From Streptomyces hyaluromycini (GTDB lineage Bacteria; Actinomycetota; Actinomycetes; Streptomycetales; Streptomycetaceae), in NCBI RefSeq assembly GCF_002217755.1, contig NZ_BCFL01000024.1:186001-250000 (forward strand): a stretch of DNA of 64,000 nucleotides. The letters run 5' to 3'. Each line of letters opens with the position of its first letter. Positions within the stretch are counted from its first letter, which is position 1. Under the pieces are notes generated by a model. The model ran no database searches. It was not told the DNA's origin and was given only the letters and a program-made list of their open reading frames with translations. Both the position numbers and the translations under genes were made by a program. Positions 18,299 to 27,764 of this stretch are shown here, piece after piece.

Positions 18299-19577
18299 CT
18301 GGGGAGGGAATGTCACCGTCCGCCCCGCGCGGGAGGTCACGCCCGCCTCCGTGGACGAGCTGGCCGCGGCCGTGCGGCAGGCGGCGGAGGACGGCCTGAA
18401 GGTGAAGGCGGTCGGCAGCGGCCACTCCTTCACGGCGATCGCCGCGACCGACGGCGTCTCGGTCCGCCCTCAGCTGCTGACCGGCATACGCAACATCGAC
18501 CGCAAGGCCATGACCGTCACGGTCGAGGCCGGCACCCCGCTCAAGAGACTCAATGTGGCCCTGGCCCGCGAGGGCCTGTCGCTGACCAACATGGGCGACA
18601 TCATGGAGCAGACGGTCTCCGGGGCCACCAGCACCGGCACCCACGGCACCGGCCGGGAGTCGGCCTCACTCGCCGCGCAGATCAGGGAACTCGAACTGGT
18701 CACCGCCGACGGCTCGGTGCTCACCTGCTCGGAGAAGGAGAATCCGGAGGTCTTCGCGGCGGCACGGGTCGGTCTCGGCGCCCTGGGCATCGTCACCGCG
18801 ATCACCTTCGCGGTGGAGCCGGTCTTCCTGCTCACGGCCCGCGAGGAACCGATGTCCTTCGACCGGGTGCTGTCCGAGTTCGACCAACACAGCACGGAGA
18901 ACGAGCACTTCGAGTTCTACTGGTTCCCGCACACCGCGTCGGCCAACACCAAGCGCAACAACCGCAGCGCCGGACCGGCACAGCCGGTGGGGCAGCTGGC
19001 CGGCTGGTTCGACGACGAGTTCGTCGCCAACGGCCTCTGGCAGGCGGTGAACATGGTCGGCCGCGCGGCGCCCGCGACCATTCCCTCCATCGCGCGGATC
19101 TCCACCCGCGCCTGGTCCGCACGGACCTACACCGACATCCCTTACAAAGTCTTCACCTCGCCCCGCCGGGTGCGCTTCGTCGAGATGGAGTACGCCGTTC
19201 CGCGCGCGGCCCTGGTGGACACGCTGCGGGAACTGAAGGCCATGGTCGACCGTTCGGATCTCAGGATCAGCTACCCGGTCGAGGTCCGCACCGCCCCCGC
19301 CGACGACATCGCCCTGTCCACCGCGTCCGCCCGGGACAGCGCGTACATCGCCGTGCACATGTTCCGGGGCACGCCGTACCAGGCGTACTTCACCGCCGCC
19401 GAGCGCATCTTCACCGCGCACGAGGGCCGCCCGCACTGGGGCAAGGTGCACACCCGGGACGCCGAGTACTTCGCCGAGGTCTACCCGCGCTTCGGTGAGT
19501 TCACGGCGCTGCGGGACCGGCTCGATCCGGACCGGCTGTTCCAGAACGACTACCTGCGCAGGGTTCTGGGCCAGTAG
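18258..19577 (+). CDS. FAD-linked sugar-lactone oxidase (D-arabinono-1,4-lactone oxidase family)
   Basis: A 439-residue flavoprotein. An N-terminal PCMH-type FAD-binding domain contains VGSGHSFTAIA, where the His is the usual covalent FAD attachment site, and SGATSTGTHGTG. The C-terminal ALO domain carries HWGKVHT. Enzymes of this family oxidise aldonolactones or alditols with oxygen, giving peroxide. I chose the TTG at 18258: GGGGAGG lies 5 bases before it and the product then begins STASGKSGTWRNWGGN, matching the family. That start lies inside the MFS gene. Substrate uncertain: lactone versus alditol. Confidence 0.88.
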   Translation: MSSTASGKSGTWRNWGGNVTVRPAREVTPASVDELAAAVRQAAEDGLKVKAVGSGHSFTAIAATDGVSVRPQLLTGIRNIDRKAMTVTVEAGTPLKRLNVALAREGLSLTNMGDIMEQTVSGATSTGTHGTGRESASLAAQIRELELVTADGSVLTCSEKENPEVFAAARVGLGALGIVTAITFAVEPVFLLTAREEPMSFDRVLSEFDQHSTENEHFEFYWFPHTASANTKRNNRSAGPAQPVGQLAGWFDDEFVANGLWQAVNMVGRAAPATIPSIARISTRAWSARTYTDIPYKVFTSPRRVRFVEMEYAVPRAALVDTLRELKAMVDRSDLRISYPVEVRTAPADDIALSTASARDSAYIAVHMFRGTPYQAYFTAAERIFTAHEGRPHWGKVHTRDAEYFAEVYPRFGEFTALRDRLDPDRLFQNDYLRRVLGQ

Positions 19578-19626
19578 CCGAGGAGCCGCCCGGCTCCGAA
19601 CTCCCCTTCGCCTCCCGCCCCGCACC

Positions 19627-19649
19627 GGCCCGGTCACCAGGACCGGGCC
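19627..19649 (+). terminator. intrinsic terminator after the lactone oxidase gene
   Basis: A perfect 9-bp stem (GGCCCGGTC and complement) with a 5-base loop, followed by TTTCGC, 50 bases past the oxidase stop. Confidence 0.8.
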
Positions 19650-20129
19650 TTTCGCGCATTCCCAACCCCGCCCGCCCTTCCCGCACTTGTTCGATCGACC
19701 ACGCAGGAAAGGGACGTACGGACGAAACCATTGGTTCCATTTCTGAGGATTGCGTGAAGTACGCCACGTTCAAGATCGCCCGAGATGGGCAAACAACGGC
19801 CGGGGAGCGGTTGTTGCCAGAAGTTGGGCGGCGCGCCAATCCACGCACGTGGCCCGAATGGAGTACTGTTGCGAGCCCTGGGTCCGGTCTCCCGCCGGGG
19901 CGTCCGAGGCCTTGCAGGACCGCCGGGAGGGGGCTAGTTGCACAGGGTGACAGCTTTGGTCACTTAGCGTTGCGAATAGGTAACCGTGCCATAACGGCGG
20001 CCCAGGGCTGATGCCCGACACGCCGGGCAACTCGGCAAGGTTGTGGCAGGCTGCACCCGGGCAGGCCACACTCGACTAGCGGAAGCAGCGACGCACGTGA
20101 CGTCGGCAGGCACCACCCGGGAGGTCCCC
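19650..20129 (+). promoter_or_regulatory. 480-base leader or promoter region of sepH
   Basis: No gene is supported here. A hairpin at 19788-19818 (GGCAAACAAC with GGTTGTTGCC, one bulge) and a less GC-rich stretch around 19930-20000 suggest one or more promoters and possibly a structured leader or small RNA upstream of sepH. No tRNA features are present. Confidence 0.4.
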
Positions 20130-21167
20130 ATGCCCGAACTGCGTGTCGTGGCCGTCTCCAATGACGGCACACGGCTGGTGCTCAAGGCTGCCGACTCTAC
20201 GGAGTACACCCTTCCGATCGACGAACGGCTCCGTGCCGCCGTGCGCGGCGACCGGCCCCGGCTCGGCCAGATCGAGATCGAGGTCGAGAGCCATCTCCGG
20301 CCGCGAGACATCCAGGCGCGGATACGGGCGGGCGCGACCGCGGAAGAGGTCGCCCAGCTCGCCGGGATCCCCGTCGACCGGGTGCGGCGCTTCGAGGGTC
20401 CGGTACTGGCCGAGCGCGCCTTCATGGCCGAGCGGGCTCGCAAGACGCCCGTCCGCCGGCCCGGCGAGAACTCCGGTCCGCTGCTCGGCGAGGCCGTGCA
20501 GGAGCGGCTGGTGCTGCGCGGTGCCGAGAAGGACACCGTCCAGTGGGACTCCTGGCGCCGCGACGACGGCACCTGGGAAGTCCTGCTCGTCTACCGGGTC
20601 GCGGGCGAACCGCACTCGGCGAGCTGGACCTACGACCCGCCCCGGCGGCTGGTCCAGGCGGTCGACGACGAGGCGCGCTCGCTGATCGGCGAGTCCGACG
20701 ACCTCGCCGTACCGGAGCCCAGCTTTCCGTTCGTGCCGCGCATCGCGCGGCTGCCGCGCGACCGCCCGCTGGACCGTCCCGGCGACCGGGACCGCGAGCG
20801 GCCGAGCCTGCCCGCGCAGTCGTCCGAACCGGCCGAGGAGAGCACCGGCGAACGGGACTCGCTGACCAGCCTGCTGGAGGCGGTGCCGAGCTTCCGGGGC
20901 GACATGGTGGTCCCGGAGCGCCCCGTGGAGATCCCGGAGGAGCCCGCCCCGGAACCGGCGGCGGAGGAGCCCCCGGCCCCGGCGGCCTCGGCCGGCTCCG
21001 CCTACGCGGACGTCCTCATGCCCCGCTCCGTCGGCAGCCACCGCGACCGGCTGATCGGCGCCACCGACCGCCAGGCCGAGGCCGACGGCGTCCGCCCCGG
21101 CCGCCGCGCCGCCGTACCGAGCTGGGACGAGATCGTCTTCGGGACGCGGCGCAAGAAGCAGGAGTAG
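20130..21167 (+). CDS. sepH: septation protein SepH
   Basis: A 345-residue cytosolic cell-division protein. The N-terminal DUF3071 domain (about 1-170) starts MPELRVVAVSNDGTRLVLK and contains a helix-turn-helix segment (about 68-95, ATAEEVAQLAGIPVDRVRRF). The rest is a long acidic and proline-rich linker ending in a conserved basic tip (EIVFGTRRKKQE). In Streptomyces SepH binds FtsZ and stimulates its assembly at sporulation and vegetative septa (established). The ATG is the conserved start; open frame upstream is unrelated. It ends at a very strong terminator shared with the sulfurtransferase. Confidence 0.95.
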   Translation: MPELRVVAVSNDGTRLVLKAADSTEYTLPIDERLRAAVRGDRPRLGQIEIEVESHLRPRDIQARIRAGATAEEVAQLAGIPVDRVRRFEGPVLAERAFMAERARKTPVRRPGENSGPLLGEAVQERLVLRGAEKDTVQWDSWRRDDGTWEVLLVYRVAGEPHSASWTYDPPRRLVQAVDDEARSLIGESDDLAVPEPSFPFVPRIARLPRDRPLDRPGDRDRERPSLPAQSSEPAEESTGERDSLTSLLEAVPSFRGDMVVPERPVEIPEEPAPEPAAEEPPAPAASAGSAYADVLMPRSVGSHRDRLIGATDRQAEADGVRPGRRAAVPSWDEIVFGTRRKKQE

Positions 21168-21182
21168 GCGGCCGAAGCAGGC

Positions 21183-21224
21183 ATCGGACAGAGGGGGCAC
21201 GCACGCGTGCCCCCTCTGTCCGAT
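21183..21224. terminator. strong bidirectional terminator between sepH and the sulfurtransferase
   Basis: A perfect 19-bp stem with a 4-base CACG loop, the longest perfect hairpin I found here, 15 bases past the sepH stop and 13 before the converging gene's stop. Confidence 0.93.
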
Positions 21225-21237
21225 GGTTTCTGCCGGG

Positions 21238-22080
21238 CTACTGCGGGTCCGGGCCGACCGCCACCGGACGGGACGGGTCGGCGGACCACTCCGACCACGA
21301 ACCGACGTACAGCGCCGCCGGAATACCCGCGACGGCCAGCGCCAGCACCTCGTGAGCACCGGAGACGCCCGAACCGCAGTACACGCCCACCTCGGCCCCC
21401 TCGGAGGCGCCCAGGCCCTTGAAGCGGTCGCGGAGTTCGGCGCCGGACAGGAAGCGGCCGTCCGGGCCGACGTTCTCGGTGGTCGGCGCCGACACGGCGC
21501 CCGGGATGTGGCCGCCGACCCGGTCGATCGGCTCCACGTCGCCCCGGTACCGCTCCCCCGCGCGGGCGTCGAACAGCACACCTGAGCGGGCCAGCGCCGC
21601 CGCCCCGTCCGCGTCGAGCAACTGCCCCGCACCCGCGGCCGGTTCGAAGTCGCCCTCGGCCGGTTCGGTCACGTCAGTCGAAAGAGCGCCTTCCCAGGAC
21701 GGCAACCCGCCGTCGAGGACCCGCACGTCCGGGTGACCCGTCCAGCGCAGCAGCCACCAGGCACGCGCCGCCGCCCAGCCCTGCCCGCCGTCGTACACGA
21801 CGACCGGCCGGCCCGCCGACACCCCCGCGCGGCGCATCGCCGCACCGAAGACGGCCAGGTCGGGCAGCGGATGCCGGCCGTTCTCGCCGGGCGGCGAGGC
21901 CAGTTCCCCGTCCAGGTGCACATAGACGGCGCCCGGCAGATGCCCGGCCGCGTAGGCCGCCCGGCCGTCGAAGGGCGGTGTGCCGGGCGGGGTCAGCTGC
22001 CAGCGGACGTCCAGCAGGACGGGCGGGGTCGGCCCGGTCAGGTCGTCGGCGAGTTCGGTTGCGGTGATGATGGCTTCCAT
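21238..22080 (-). CDS. sseA: thiosulfate/3-mercaptopyruvate sulfurtransferase
   Basis: A 280-residue two-domain rhodanese. The N-terminal inactive domain (about 5-125) contains GHLPGAVYVHLDGEL, and the C-terminal catalytic domain (about 150-275) carries GHIPGAVSAP and the persulfide-forming Cys235 in the loop CGSGVSG. It transfers sulfur from thiosulfate or 3-mercaptopyruvate to acceptors such as cyanide or thiols. The CGSGV loop is closer to mercaptopyruvate-type enzymes than the CRKGVT of bovine rhodanese. The ATG at 22080 gives the normal family length; a long open frame upstream is spurious. The 310 bases to the divergent VOC gene are promoter. Confidence 0.92.
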   Translation of the reverse strand: MEAIITATELADDLTGPTPPVLLDVRWQLTPPGTPPFDGRAAYAAGHLPGAVYVHLDGELASPPGENGRHPLPDLAVFGAAMRRAGVSAGRPVVVYDGGQGWAAARAWWLLRWTGHPDVRVLDGGLPSWEGALSTDVTEPAEGDFEPAAGAGQLLDADGAAALARSGVLFDARAGERYRGDVEPIDRVGGHIPGAVSAPTTENVGPDGRFLSGAELRDRFKGLGASEGAEVGVYCGSGVSGAHEVLALAVAGIPAALYVGSWSEWSADPSRPVAVGPDPQ

Positions 22081-22390
22081 GGCCCCATCCTTACGCCAGG
22101 GGTGGCCGCATCGTCCAGGTACGACTACTCTGCTCGGCCGGGCAGCCTCGATCACCGGGCGTACGGGATCGGGCACATGCTGTACAGCTGATGGACACCC
22201 GACGGCAATCGACCGGAAACGGGCCAGAAACGGCAGACCAGGCATCCTCGCGAAGCCGCCCCACGGCCGTGGACACAAGGCGACACGGAGGGTGCGAGCA
22301 TCGGCACGGGGTGTGTCCGCGGCTGCGGCACAACCGGTCCGGAGAGCGGAAGCGACACGGCCACCGCGAGGGGCCGAGGAGAGAGTGACG

Positions 22391-23194
22391 ATGACCGAGG
22401 TACGGGGAGCGGCCGGCCCGAACGGCGACACGCACGCTCGGCGCGCGCCCGGCACCCCCTGCTGGGTGAGTCTGATGGTGCACGGCTTGACCACGACCGA
22501 GGAGTTCTACGGAGCGCTGTTCGGCTGGGAGTTCCAGCCCGGACCCCAGCAGCTCGGCCCCTGCGTCCGGGCCCTGCTCGACGGGCGGGAGGTCGCGGGC
22601 ATCGGGCAGCTGCCGCCGGACCTGCAGCTGCCGATCGCCTGGACGCCGTACTTCGCCTCGGACGACGTGGACCTGACGGCCGAGACGGCCCGGCTGTGCG
22701 GCGGCACGGTGGGCGTGGGCCCGCTGGACGCGGCGGAGGCCGGGCGGATGGCCATCGCCTCCGACCCCTCGGGCGCGGTGTTCGGGATCTGGCAGGGATC
22801 GGCCCACCTCGGCACGGCCCTGACCGGTGTCCCCGGCACGCCCGTCTGGGACGAGCTGCTCACCTTCGAGACGTCGAGCGTCGCCAAGTTCTACGAAACG
22901 GTGTTCGGTTACGAGGAGGAGCCGGTGGTGTCCGCCGACTTCGACTACGTGACCCTGCACGTCGGGGGCCGCCCGGTGGCCGGCATCCACGGCGTCGGCC
23001 TCTCGATGCCCCGGGACCGGGGGCCGCACTGGCTGACGTACTTCGAGGTGGCCGACGCGGACGCGACCCTGCGGGAGGTCGCCGAGCTGGGCGGGCAGGT
23101 ACTGAAGCCGCCCCGGGACAGCGCACACGGCCGGGTCGCGACGGTGGCCGACCCGGAGGGCGCGGTCTTCTCGGTGATCCAGAGCCCGCACTGA
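22391..23194 (+). CDS. VOC family protein with two glyoxalase-like domains
   Basis: A 267-residue protein built of two vicinal-oxygen-chelate domains, residues about 20-135 and 145-265. Each starts with a similar strand-helix (LTTTEEFYGALFGWEF and SSVAKFYETVFGYE), the sign of internal duplication. It resembles the actinobacterial CFP30B/hydroxylase-like group, for which no reaction is established. ATG at 22391 lies behind GAGGAGAGAG. It is a single-gene unit with a hairpin terminator 10 bases downstream. Confidence 0.88.
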   Translation: MTEVRGAAGPNGDTHARRAPGTPCWVSLMVHGLTTTEEFYGALFGWEFQPGPQQLGPCVRALLDGREVAGIGQLPPDLQLPIAWTPYFASDDVDLTAETARLCGGTVGVGPLDAAEAGRMAIASDPSGAVFGIWQGSAHLGTALTGVPGTPVWDELLTFETSSVAKFYETVFGYEEEPVVSADFDYVTLHVGGRPVAGIHGVGLSMPRDRGPHWLTYFEVADADATLREVAELGGQVLKPPRDSAHGRVATVADPEGAVFSVIQSPH

Positions 23195-23203
23195 GCCGTC
23201 GCC

Positions 23204-23238
23204 GGCGTGGGACGGTACGAGTCCGCCCGTCCCACGCC
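23204..23238. terminator. bidirectional terminator between the VOC and nuclease genes
   Basis: A perfect 12-bp stem (GGCGTGGGACGG and complement) with an 11-base loop between the two converging genes. Confidence 0.85.
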
Positions 23239-23251
23239 ACGGTGACGCCGG

Positions 23252-25693
23252 TCAGTGCTTACCGCACCTGCTGACGTCGATCCGTACGATCTGCGGGTCG
23301 TGGTCGCTGGCCTGGTCGGCGAACTCGGCGTTGATGTGCACCACGTCGTAGTCGACGTGGGTCACGGCCGGGCTGGTCAGGATGTGGTCCAGGGTCTGCG
23401 AGTTGCCGTCGTACACGTAGGTGTAGCGCTCGGCGGCCGGCAGGGTGGTGATCAGCGGGGTCAGGACGCCGCCGTCCGTCAGCGTGGTCACCGTCCGCGA
23501 GAACTCGTAGTCGTTCAGGTCGCCGAGGACGACGGCCTTGGCGTCCTTGTCCGCCGCGAGCAGCGACTTGACGAAGGTGTTGACCTCGGCGGCCTGGGCC
23601 GCGCGCTGGGTCTCCGAGCTGCGGGCCGGCGGCTGGTAGCGGCCGTGCAGGGGCTGGTCGCCGCCCTTGGAGACGAAGTGGTTGGCGATGACGAAGACGG
23701 TCCGGCCCTGGAAGACGAACTCGCCCACCAGCGGCTTGCGGCTGTCGTCCCAGGCGTCGCCGGCCGGGTCGATCCGGCCCGGGGAGTAGGTGAGTTGGGC
23801 GCCCCTGCGGGTCTTGACGACACCGGTGCCCGTGGTGGCGTCGCCGCCGGGCCGGTCGGTGAAGGAGACCCGCTTGGGGTTGAAGAGGAAGACCTGGCGG
23901 ATGTTGCCGCCGGGCTCGCCGCCGTCCTGGTCGTTCCCGGGCGCGATGTAGCGCCAGGAGTAACGCGGGCCGCCGGCCGCGCGGATGGCGTCGGTGAACC
24001 GCTTCAGGGTCGCCTCGGAGGTGACGGTGCCGTCGTCCGTCGCGCCGTTGTCGTCCTGGATCTCCTCCAGGGCGACGATGTCGGGCGAGTTGAGGTTGAC
24101 CGCGACGCCCTCGGCGAGCCGGTCGAACTTCTCCTGGTCGTCCAGGGCGTCCAGGTTCTCCACGTTGTACGTGGCGACCGCGAGCTCGTCGCCCTTCTGC
24201 CGACGGGTCACCTCCCGCTTCAGGCCGCCCGCGACCAGGGTGCCGAGCTGGGTGACCTGGACGTTGTAGCCGCCGTAGGTGGAGTAGTCGAGCGGGCCGG
24301 TGGTGGTGCCGGAGAGCTCGTCGCCGACGTTCGCCGCGGGGAAGGCGGTGCTGGTGTCGAGGGACATCACCTCGATACGGCCGGTGTTGGGCTGGTCGTA
24401 GGAGGAGTAGAGGGTGCCGCCGCGGGGGGTCGGGTTCTCGTCGGGCTTGACGGTGACCCAGAGTTCGCCGTAGGCGTCGGTCGCGCCGACCACGCGGGCG
24501 TCGGCGAACGTCGTCCGCATGCCCTCCAGGGACTCGTAGAAGTCCTGGGCGTAGACGGCCGGCTGGAGTGCGAGCGACTCGATGCTGCCGCCGTCGGCGG
24601 TGGGGATGTACGCGTCCGGTACGGAGGCCGCGTCCAGGGTGACAGGGGCGGGCAGCGCGTTGCCGCTGGAGAGCACGGTCGCGGTCGGGCCGTCGAGCTC
24701 GGTGACCGACTGGCTGGTGCTGCTCGGGTAGTACTCGCTGACCTTGCCGCTGACCAGTACCGAGTCGCCGACCGCCACGGTGGGGGCGGCCGAGCCGGTG
24801 TAGACGAAGACGCCCTCGCTGGTGCGCGGGTCGGCATCGGGCGTCGGGTCCTGGATCCAGTAGCCCTTGGAGCCGGTCGTACGGACGCCGGTGACGATGC
24901 CCGGCACCTTGGCGACGGTCTGCCCGGCGAGCGGGGACCTGCGGGTGGTGCCCTGGATGTCGTGGACGCGGACGGTGCCCGGCTGGGTCGGGTCGTCACC
25001 GCCCCCGCCGCCCCCGTCGCCCGAACCCGGGGTCTGCCCGGCCGAGTTGACCGGGGAGGGGGTACCGGCGGTGAGGTCCGCCGCGTTGTCGTCGGTGTCG
25101 GCCAGGGTGCCGGCCCGTGCCACGGAGGCGGTGTTGGAGGCGCCGGTGACCGGGCCGCTGCCCTCGCGGACCACCGCGGTGCCGTAGCCGACCAGGTCGA
25201 CGATGCGGCTGTCGGCCGCGCAGTCGGCGGCGGTCTTGCAGGTCAGCGCGGTGCTGCCGGAGACCAGGGCGACGGTGCCGGTGGTGGCGCTCATCGCGAT
25301 CGTGCCGGTGGCGTCCGGGGCCGGCAGGGCCGTGGTGCCGCCGCTGCCCTGCGACTCGGCGACGAGGAACCGGCCGCCGGGGGCGACCGAGCCGCTGAGC
25401 GCGGTCACCTGCCACTGCGAGGACGAGGACGGCGAACCGGGCAGGTACTGCACGCTGTAGCCGGCCAGGTCGTAGGCCGCGGACCCGGCGTTGCCGAGCT
25501 CGACGAAGTCCCGGGTCAGGGTCGCGCCGGAGTTGCCGCCACCGCCGTACACCTCGGCGATCACCGCCGTGGCGGACGGCGTGGCGTACGCGGCGGGAAG
25601 GGCGGTCATCGCGAAGGCGCTCGCCACGCTCACGGAAATCAGCGGGTAGGCGGCGCGGCGCATACGGGATCTGCTCGCTGCGGGTCTGGGCAC
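23252..25693 (-). CDS. secreted ExeM/NucH-family endonuclease with lamin-tail domain
   Basis: An 813-residue secreted protein. A signal peptide (Arg-rich start, then ISVSVASAFAMTALPAAYA) is followed by a lamin-tail domain (about 35-150, containing RDFVELGNAGSAAYDLAGYS), a Gly- and Asp-rich linker, an OB-fold region (about 240-430), and a C-terminal endonuclease/exonuclease/phosphatase domain (about 505-805) with YNVENL, VALEEIQD, VVLGDLNDYE and SDHDP. It should degrade extracellular DNA. GTG at 25693 was chosen for its GAGGAG site; an ATG 30 bases in is an alternative. It lies alone, convergent to the VOC gene. Confidence 0.9.
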   Translation of the reverse strand: MPRPAASRSRMRRAAYPLISVSVASAFAMTALPAAYATPSATAVIAEVYGGGGNSGATLTRDFVELGNAGSAAYDLAGYSVQYLPGSPSSSSQWQVTALSGSVAPGGRFLVAESQGSGGTTALPAPDATGTIAMSATTGTVALVSGSTALTCKTAADCAADSRIVDLVGYGTAVVREGSGPVTGASNTASVARAGTLADTDDNAADLTAGTPSPVNSAGQTPGSGDGGGGGGDDPTQPGTVRVHDIQGTTRRSPLAGQTVAKVPGIVTGVRTTGSKGYWIQDPTPDADPRTSEGVFVYTGSAAPTVAVGDSVLVSGKVSEYYPSSTSQSVTELDGPTATVLSSGNALPAPVTLDAASVPDAYIPTADGGSIESLALQPAVYAQDFYESLEGMRTTFADARVVGATDAYGELWVTVKPDENPTPRGGTLYSSYDQPNTGRIEVMSLDTSTAFPAANVGDELSGTTTGPLDYSTYGGYNVQVTQLGTLVAGGLKREVTRRQKGDELAVATYNVENLDALDDQEKFDRLAEGVAVNLNSPDIVALEEIQDDNGATDDGTVTSEATLKRFTDAIRAAGGPRYSWRYIAPGNDQDGGEPGGNIRQVFLFNPKRVSFTDRPGGDATTGTGVVKTRRGAQLTYSPGRIDPAGDAWDDSRKPLVGEFVFQGRTVFVIANHFVSKGGDQPLHGRYQPPARSSETQRAAQAAEVNTFVKSLLAADKDAKAVVLGDLNDYEFSRTVTTLTDGGVLTPLITTLPAAERYTYVYDGNSQTLDHILTSPAVTHVDYDVVHINAEFADQASDHDPQIVRIDVSRCGKH

Positions 25694-25721
25694 GCTGGCG
25701 GTCTCCTCGGACGTCGGATGC

Positions 25722-25752
25722 TTCAACACACCGCGGGCGGGCGGTGCTTGAA
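25722..25752. promoter_or_regulatory. imperfect inverted repeat upstream of the nuclease
   Basis: TTCAACACACCGC and GCGGTGCTTGAA form an inverted repeat with a single bulge, about 30-60 bases upstream of the nuclease start. It is a possible operator; no matching regulator is identified. Confidence 0.4.
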
Positions 25753-25884
25753 CCGGGCGTGTGGGGGGAGGCGGGCTCAAGTTACGCGTGTAGACGCCGG
25801 GGCGCCAAGATGCCGTGGGTTAATTCCAGGGAACGCAGAGGTGGTTGGCGGTGCGCGATGCAGTCGGCGGCCGGCGGGCCTGCC

Positions 25885-26529
25885 CTACGTGACCGGCAGA
25901 ACGTCGGGCGACAGGGCGGCCGCCCGCGTCGTGGCGCTCGTCATGCGCCTGCGGTGGTGGCGTCGGCACAGCACCTCGTAACCGACCTTTCCGGCCGATC
26001 CGTTGACGTCTCCCACGACCACCTGCGCGCCCTCGACGACCATCGCGCCGTCCACCGTGCGGGCGTTGTGGGTGGCGCGGGCGCCGCACCAGCACAGGGC
26101 CTCGACCTGGAGCACCTCGACCCGGTCGGCCAGCTCCACCAGCCGCTGGGAACCGGGGAACAGCTTGGAGCGGAAGTCGGTGGTGATGCCGAACGCGTAG
26201 ACGTCCAGGCCCAGGTCGTCGACCACGCGCGCGAGCTGGTCGATCTGCTCCGGCGCCAGGAACTGCGCCTCGTCGGCGATGACGTAGTCCGCGCGGCCGC
26301 CCTGCGAGAGGTGGTCGACCAGGTAGGCGTACAGGTCCTGGCCGTCCTCGACCTCCACGGCGTCCGTGACCAGGCCGAGGCGGGAGGAGAGCTTGCCGTG
26401 GCCCGCCCGGTCGTCGCGGCTGAAGATCATGCCGACGAGACCGCGCGCCGACCGGTTGTGCTCGATCTGCAGAGCCAGCGTCGACTTCCCGCAGTCCATC
26501 GTTCCGGAGAAGAACACCAGCTCGGGCAT
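25885..26529 (-). CDS. tdk: thymidine kinase
   Basis: A 214-residue type-II thymidine kinase that phosphorylates salvaged thymidine with ATP. The P-loop is FSGTMDCGKST (residues 7-17), the DEAQF block with the catalytic Glu is near residue 88, and the lasso region has the zinc-ligand cysteines in LCWCGARA and VLCRRH. The ribosome-binding site AAAGGTG is weakly placed. It is the last gene of a likely three-gene unit DUF5998, phosphatase, tdk, with 41 bases before it. Confidence 0.94.
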   Translation of the reverse strand: MPELVFFSGTMDCGKSTLALQIEHNRSARGLVGMIFSRDDRAGHGKLSSRLGLVTDAVEVEDGQDLYAYLVDHLSQGGRADYVIADEAQFLAPEQIDQLARVVDDLGLDVYAFGITTDFRSKLFPGSQRLVELADRVEVLQVEALCWCGARATHNARTVDGAMVVEGAQVVVGDVNGSAGKVGYEVLCRRHHRRRMTSATTRAAALSPDVLPVT

Positions 26530-26570
26530 GGGGAGTTGAGCACCTTTCGGGGGTGGTGGGATCGGGGGTG

Positions 26571-27764
26571 TCAGGAGCGTACTTCGAGCAGCGGGACGAG
26601 CTGCTCGGCGGGGGTCATCGAGCCGTGGTTGCCGACCATCGCCGACTCCTTGGGCTCCCGCTCGGAGGCGATGATCAGGACGTCGTCGTGCGCGGCCGCG
26701 ACGACGTCGCCGATCCGGTCGTACACCCGCTCGTCGAACCGGTCCGGCGGGCCGAACCAGCCCGCCGTGATCGCCTCGTCCCGCGAGGCCACCCAGAACT
26801 GTTCGCCGAGCACCTCGCGCCAGCAGGTCAGGACGTCGTTCTGGGCGCCGGGCACCGCGTAGACGTGCCGGGCCCGGCCCTCGCCGCCGAGCAGGGCGAC
26901 GCCGGCCCGCAGCTCCCAGTCCTCGTCGAAGTCGATGCGGTGCTGCTCGTCGAACGGGATGTCGACCATGCCGTGGTCGGCGGTGACGTACAGGGCGCTG
27001 CGCGACGGCAGCTGCTCGGCGAGGCGCTGGACGAGCCGGTCGACGTGCATCAGCTGGCCGCGCCAGGTGTCGGACTCCACGCCGTAGCGGTGCCCGGCGC
27101 CGTCCAGCTCGGCGTAGTAGGTGTAGACCAGGGAGCGGTCCGCTGCGGCGAGTTGCTCCGCCGCCAGGTCCATGCGCTCCTCGCCGGTCAGCCGCCCGTG
27201 AAACGTTCCGCCGCTGAGCGCGACCTTGGTGAGCGGGGTGTGCTCGAAGTGCGGGGAGGACACCTGCGCGGAGTGCACCCCCGCGTCCTGGGCCAGCTGG
27301 AAGACGGTGGGGTACGGCTGCCAGGCGGCCGGGTCGGTCCAGGGCTGCCAGCGCAGCTGGTTCATCAGCGCGCGGGTCTGCGGGTTGCGGACCGTGTAGC
27401 CGGGCAGGCCGTGCGCGCCGGGCGGCAGGCCGGTGCCGACGGAGGCGAGGGAGGTCGCGGTGGTGGCCGGGTAGCCGGCGGTGATCGGCCGTCCGGTGCC
27501 GCCGCGCGAGCTGCCGAGCAGGGAGGTGAGGAAGGGGGCCTCGTCGGGATGGGCCTTGATCTGCTCCCAGCCGAGCCCGTCGATCAGGAAGACGCAGTTG
27601 CGGTCGGCGGGCGTCAGCTCCGTGATCGACGCGGACATTCCGGGTACGGCCATGCCCGCGGCCAGGGTGGGCAGCAGGTCGGCGAGGGAGCCGCTGCCGT
27701 ACTCGGGGAGCGGCGCGGAGTCGAGGGCGAGGGGTTCCGGATGGTCCCAGGTGGCGTACGCCAT
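26571..27764 (-). CDS. alkaline-phosphatase-superfamily (nucleotide pyrophosphatase-like) protein
   Basis: A 397-residue metal-dependent hydrolase of the alkaline phosphatase superfamily, phosphodiesterase/nucleotide pyrophosphatase branch. Visible metal and nucleophile sites are FLIDGLG (Asp), TTATSLASVGTG (nucleophilic Thr), ELDGAGHRYG, TADHGMVD and GNHGS. There is no signal peptide, so it is probably cytosolic. The ATG overlaps the stop of DUF5998 (TGATG), giving translational coupling. Neighbouring tdk suggests a nucleotide substrate, but that is inference. Confidence 0.85.
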   Translation of the reverse strand: MAYATWDHPEPLALDSAPLPEYGSGSLADLLPTLAAGMAVPGMSASITELTPADRNCVFLIDGLGWEQIKAHPDEAPFLTSLLGSSRGGTGRPITAGYPATTATSLASVGTGLPPGAHGLPGYTVRNPQTRALMNQLRWQPWTDPAAWQPYPTVFQLAQDAGVHSAQVSSPHFEHTPLTKVALSGGTFHGRLTGEERMDLAAEQLAAADRSLVYTYYAELDGAGHRYGVESDTWRGQLMHVDRLVQRLAEQLPSRSALYVTADHGMVDIPFDEQHRIDFDEDWELRAGVALLGGEGRARHVYAVPGAQNDVLTCWREVLGEQFWVASRDEAITAGWFGPPDRFDERVYDRIGDVVAAAHDDVLIIASEREPKESAMVGNHGSMTPAEQLVPLLEVRS

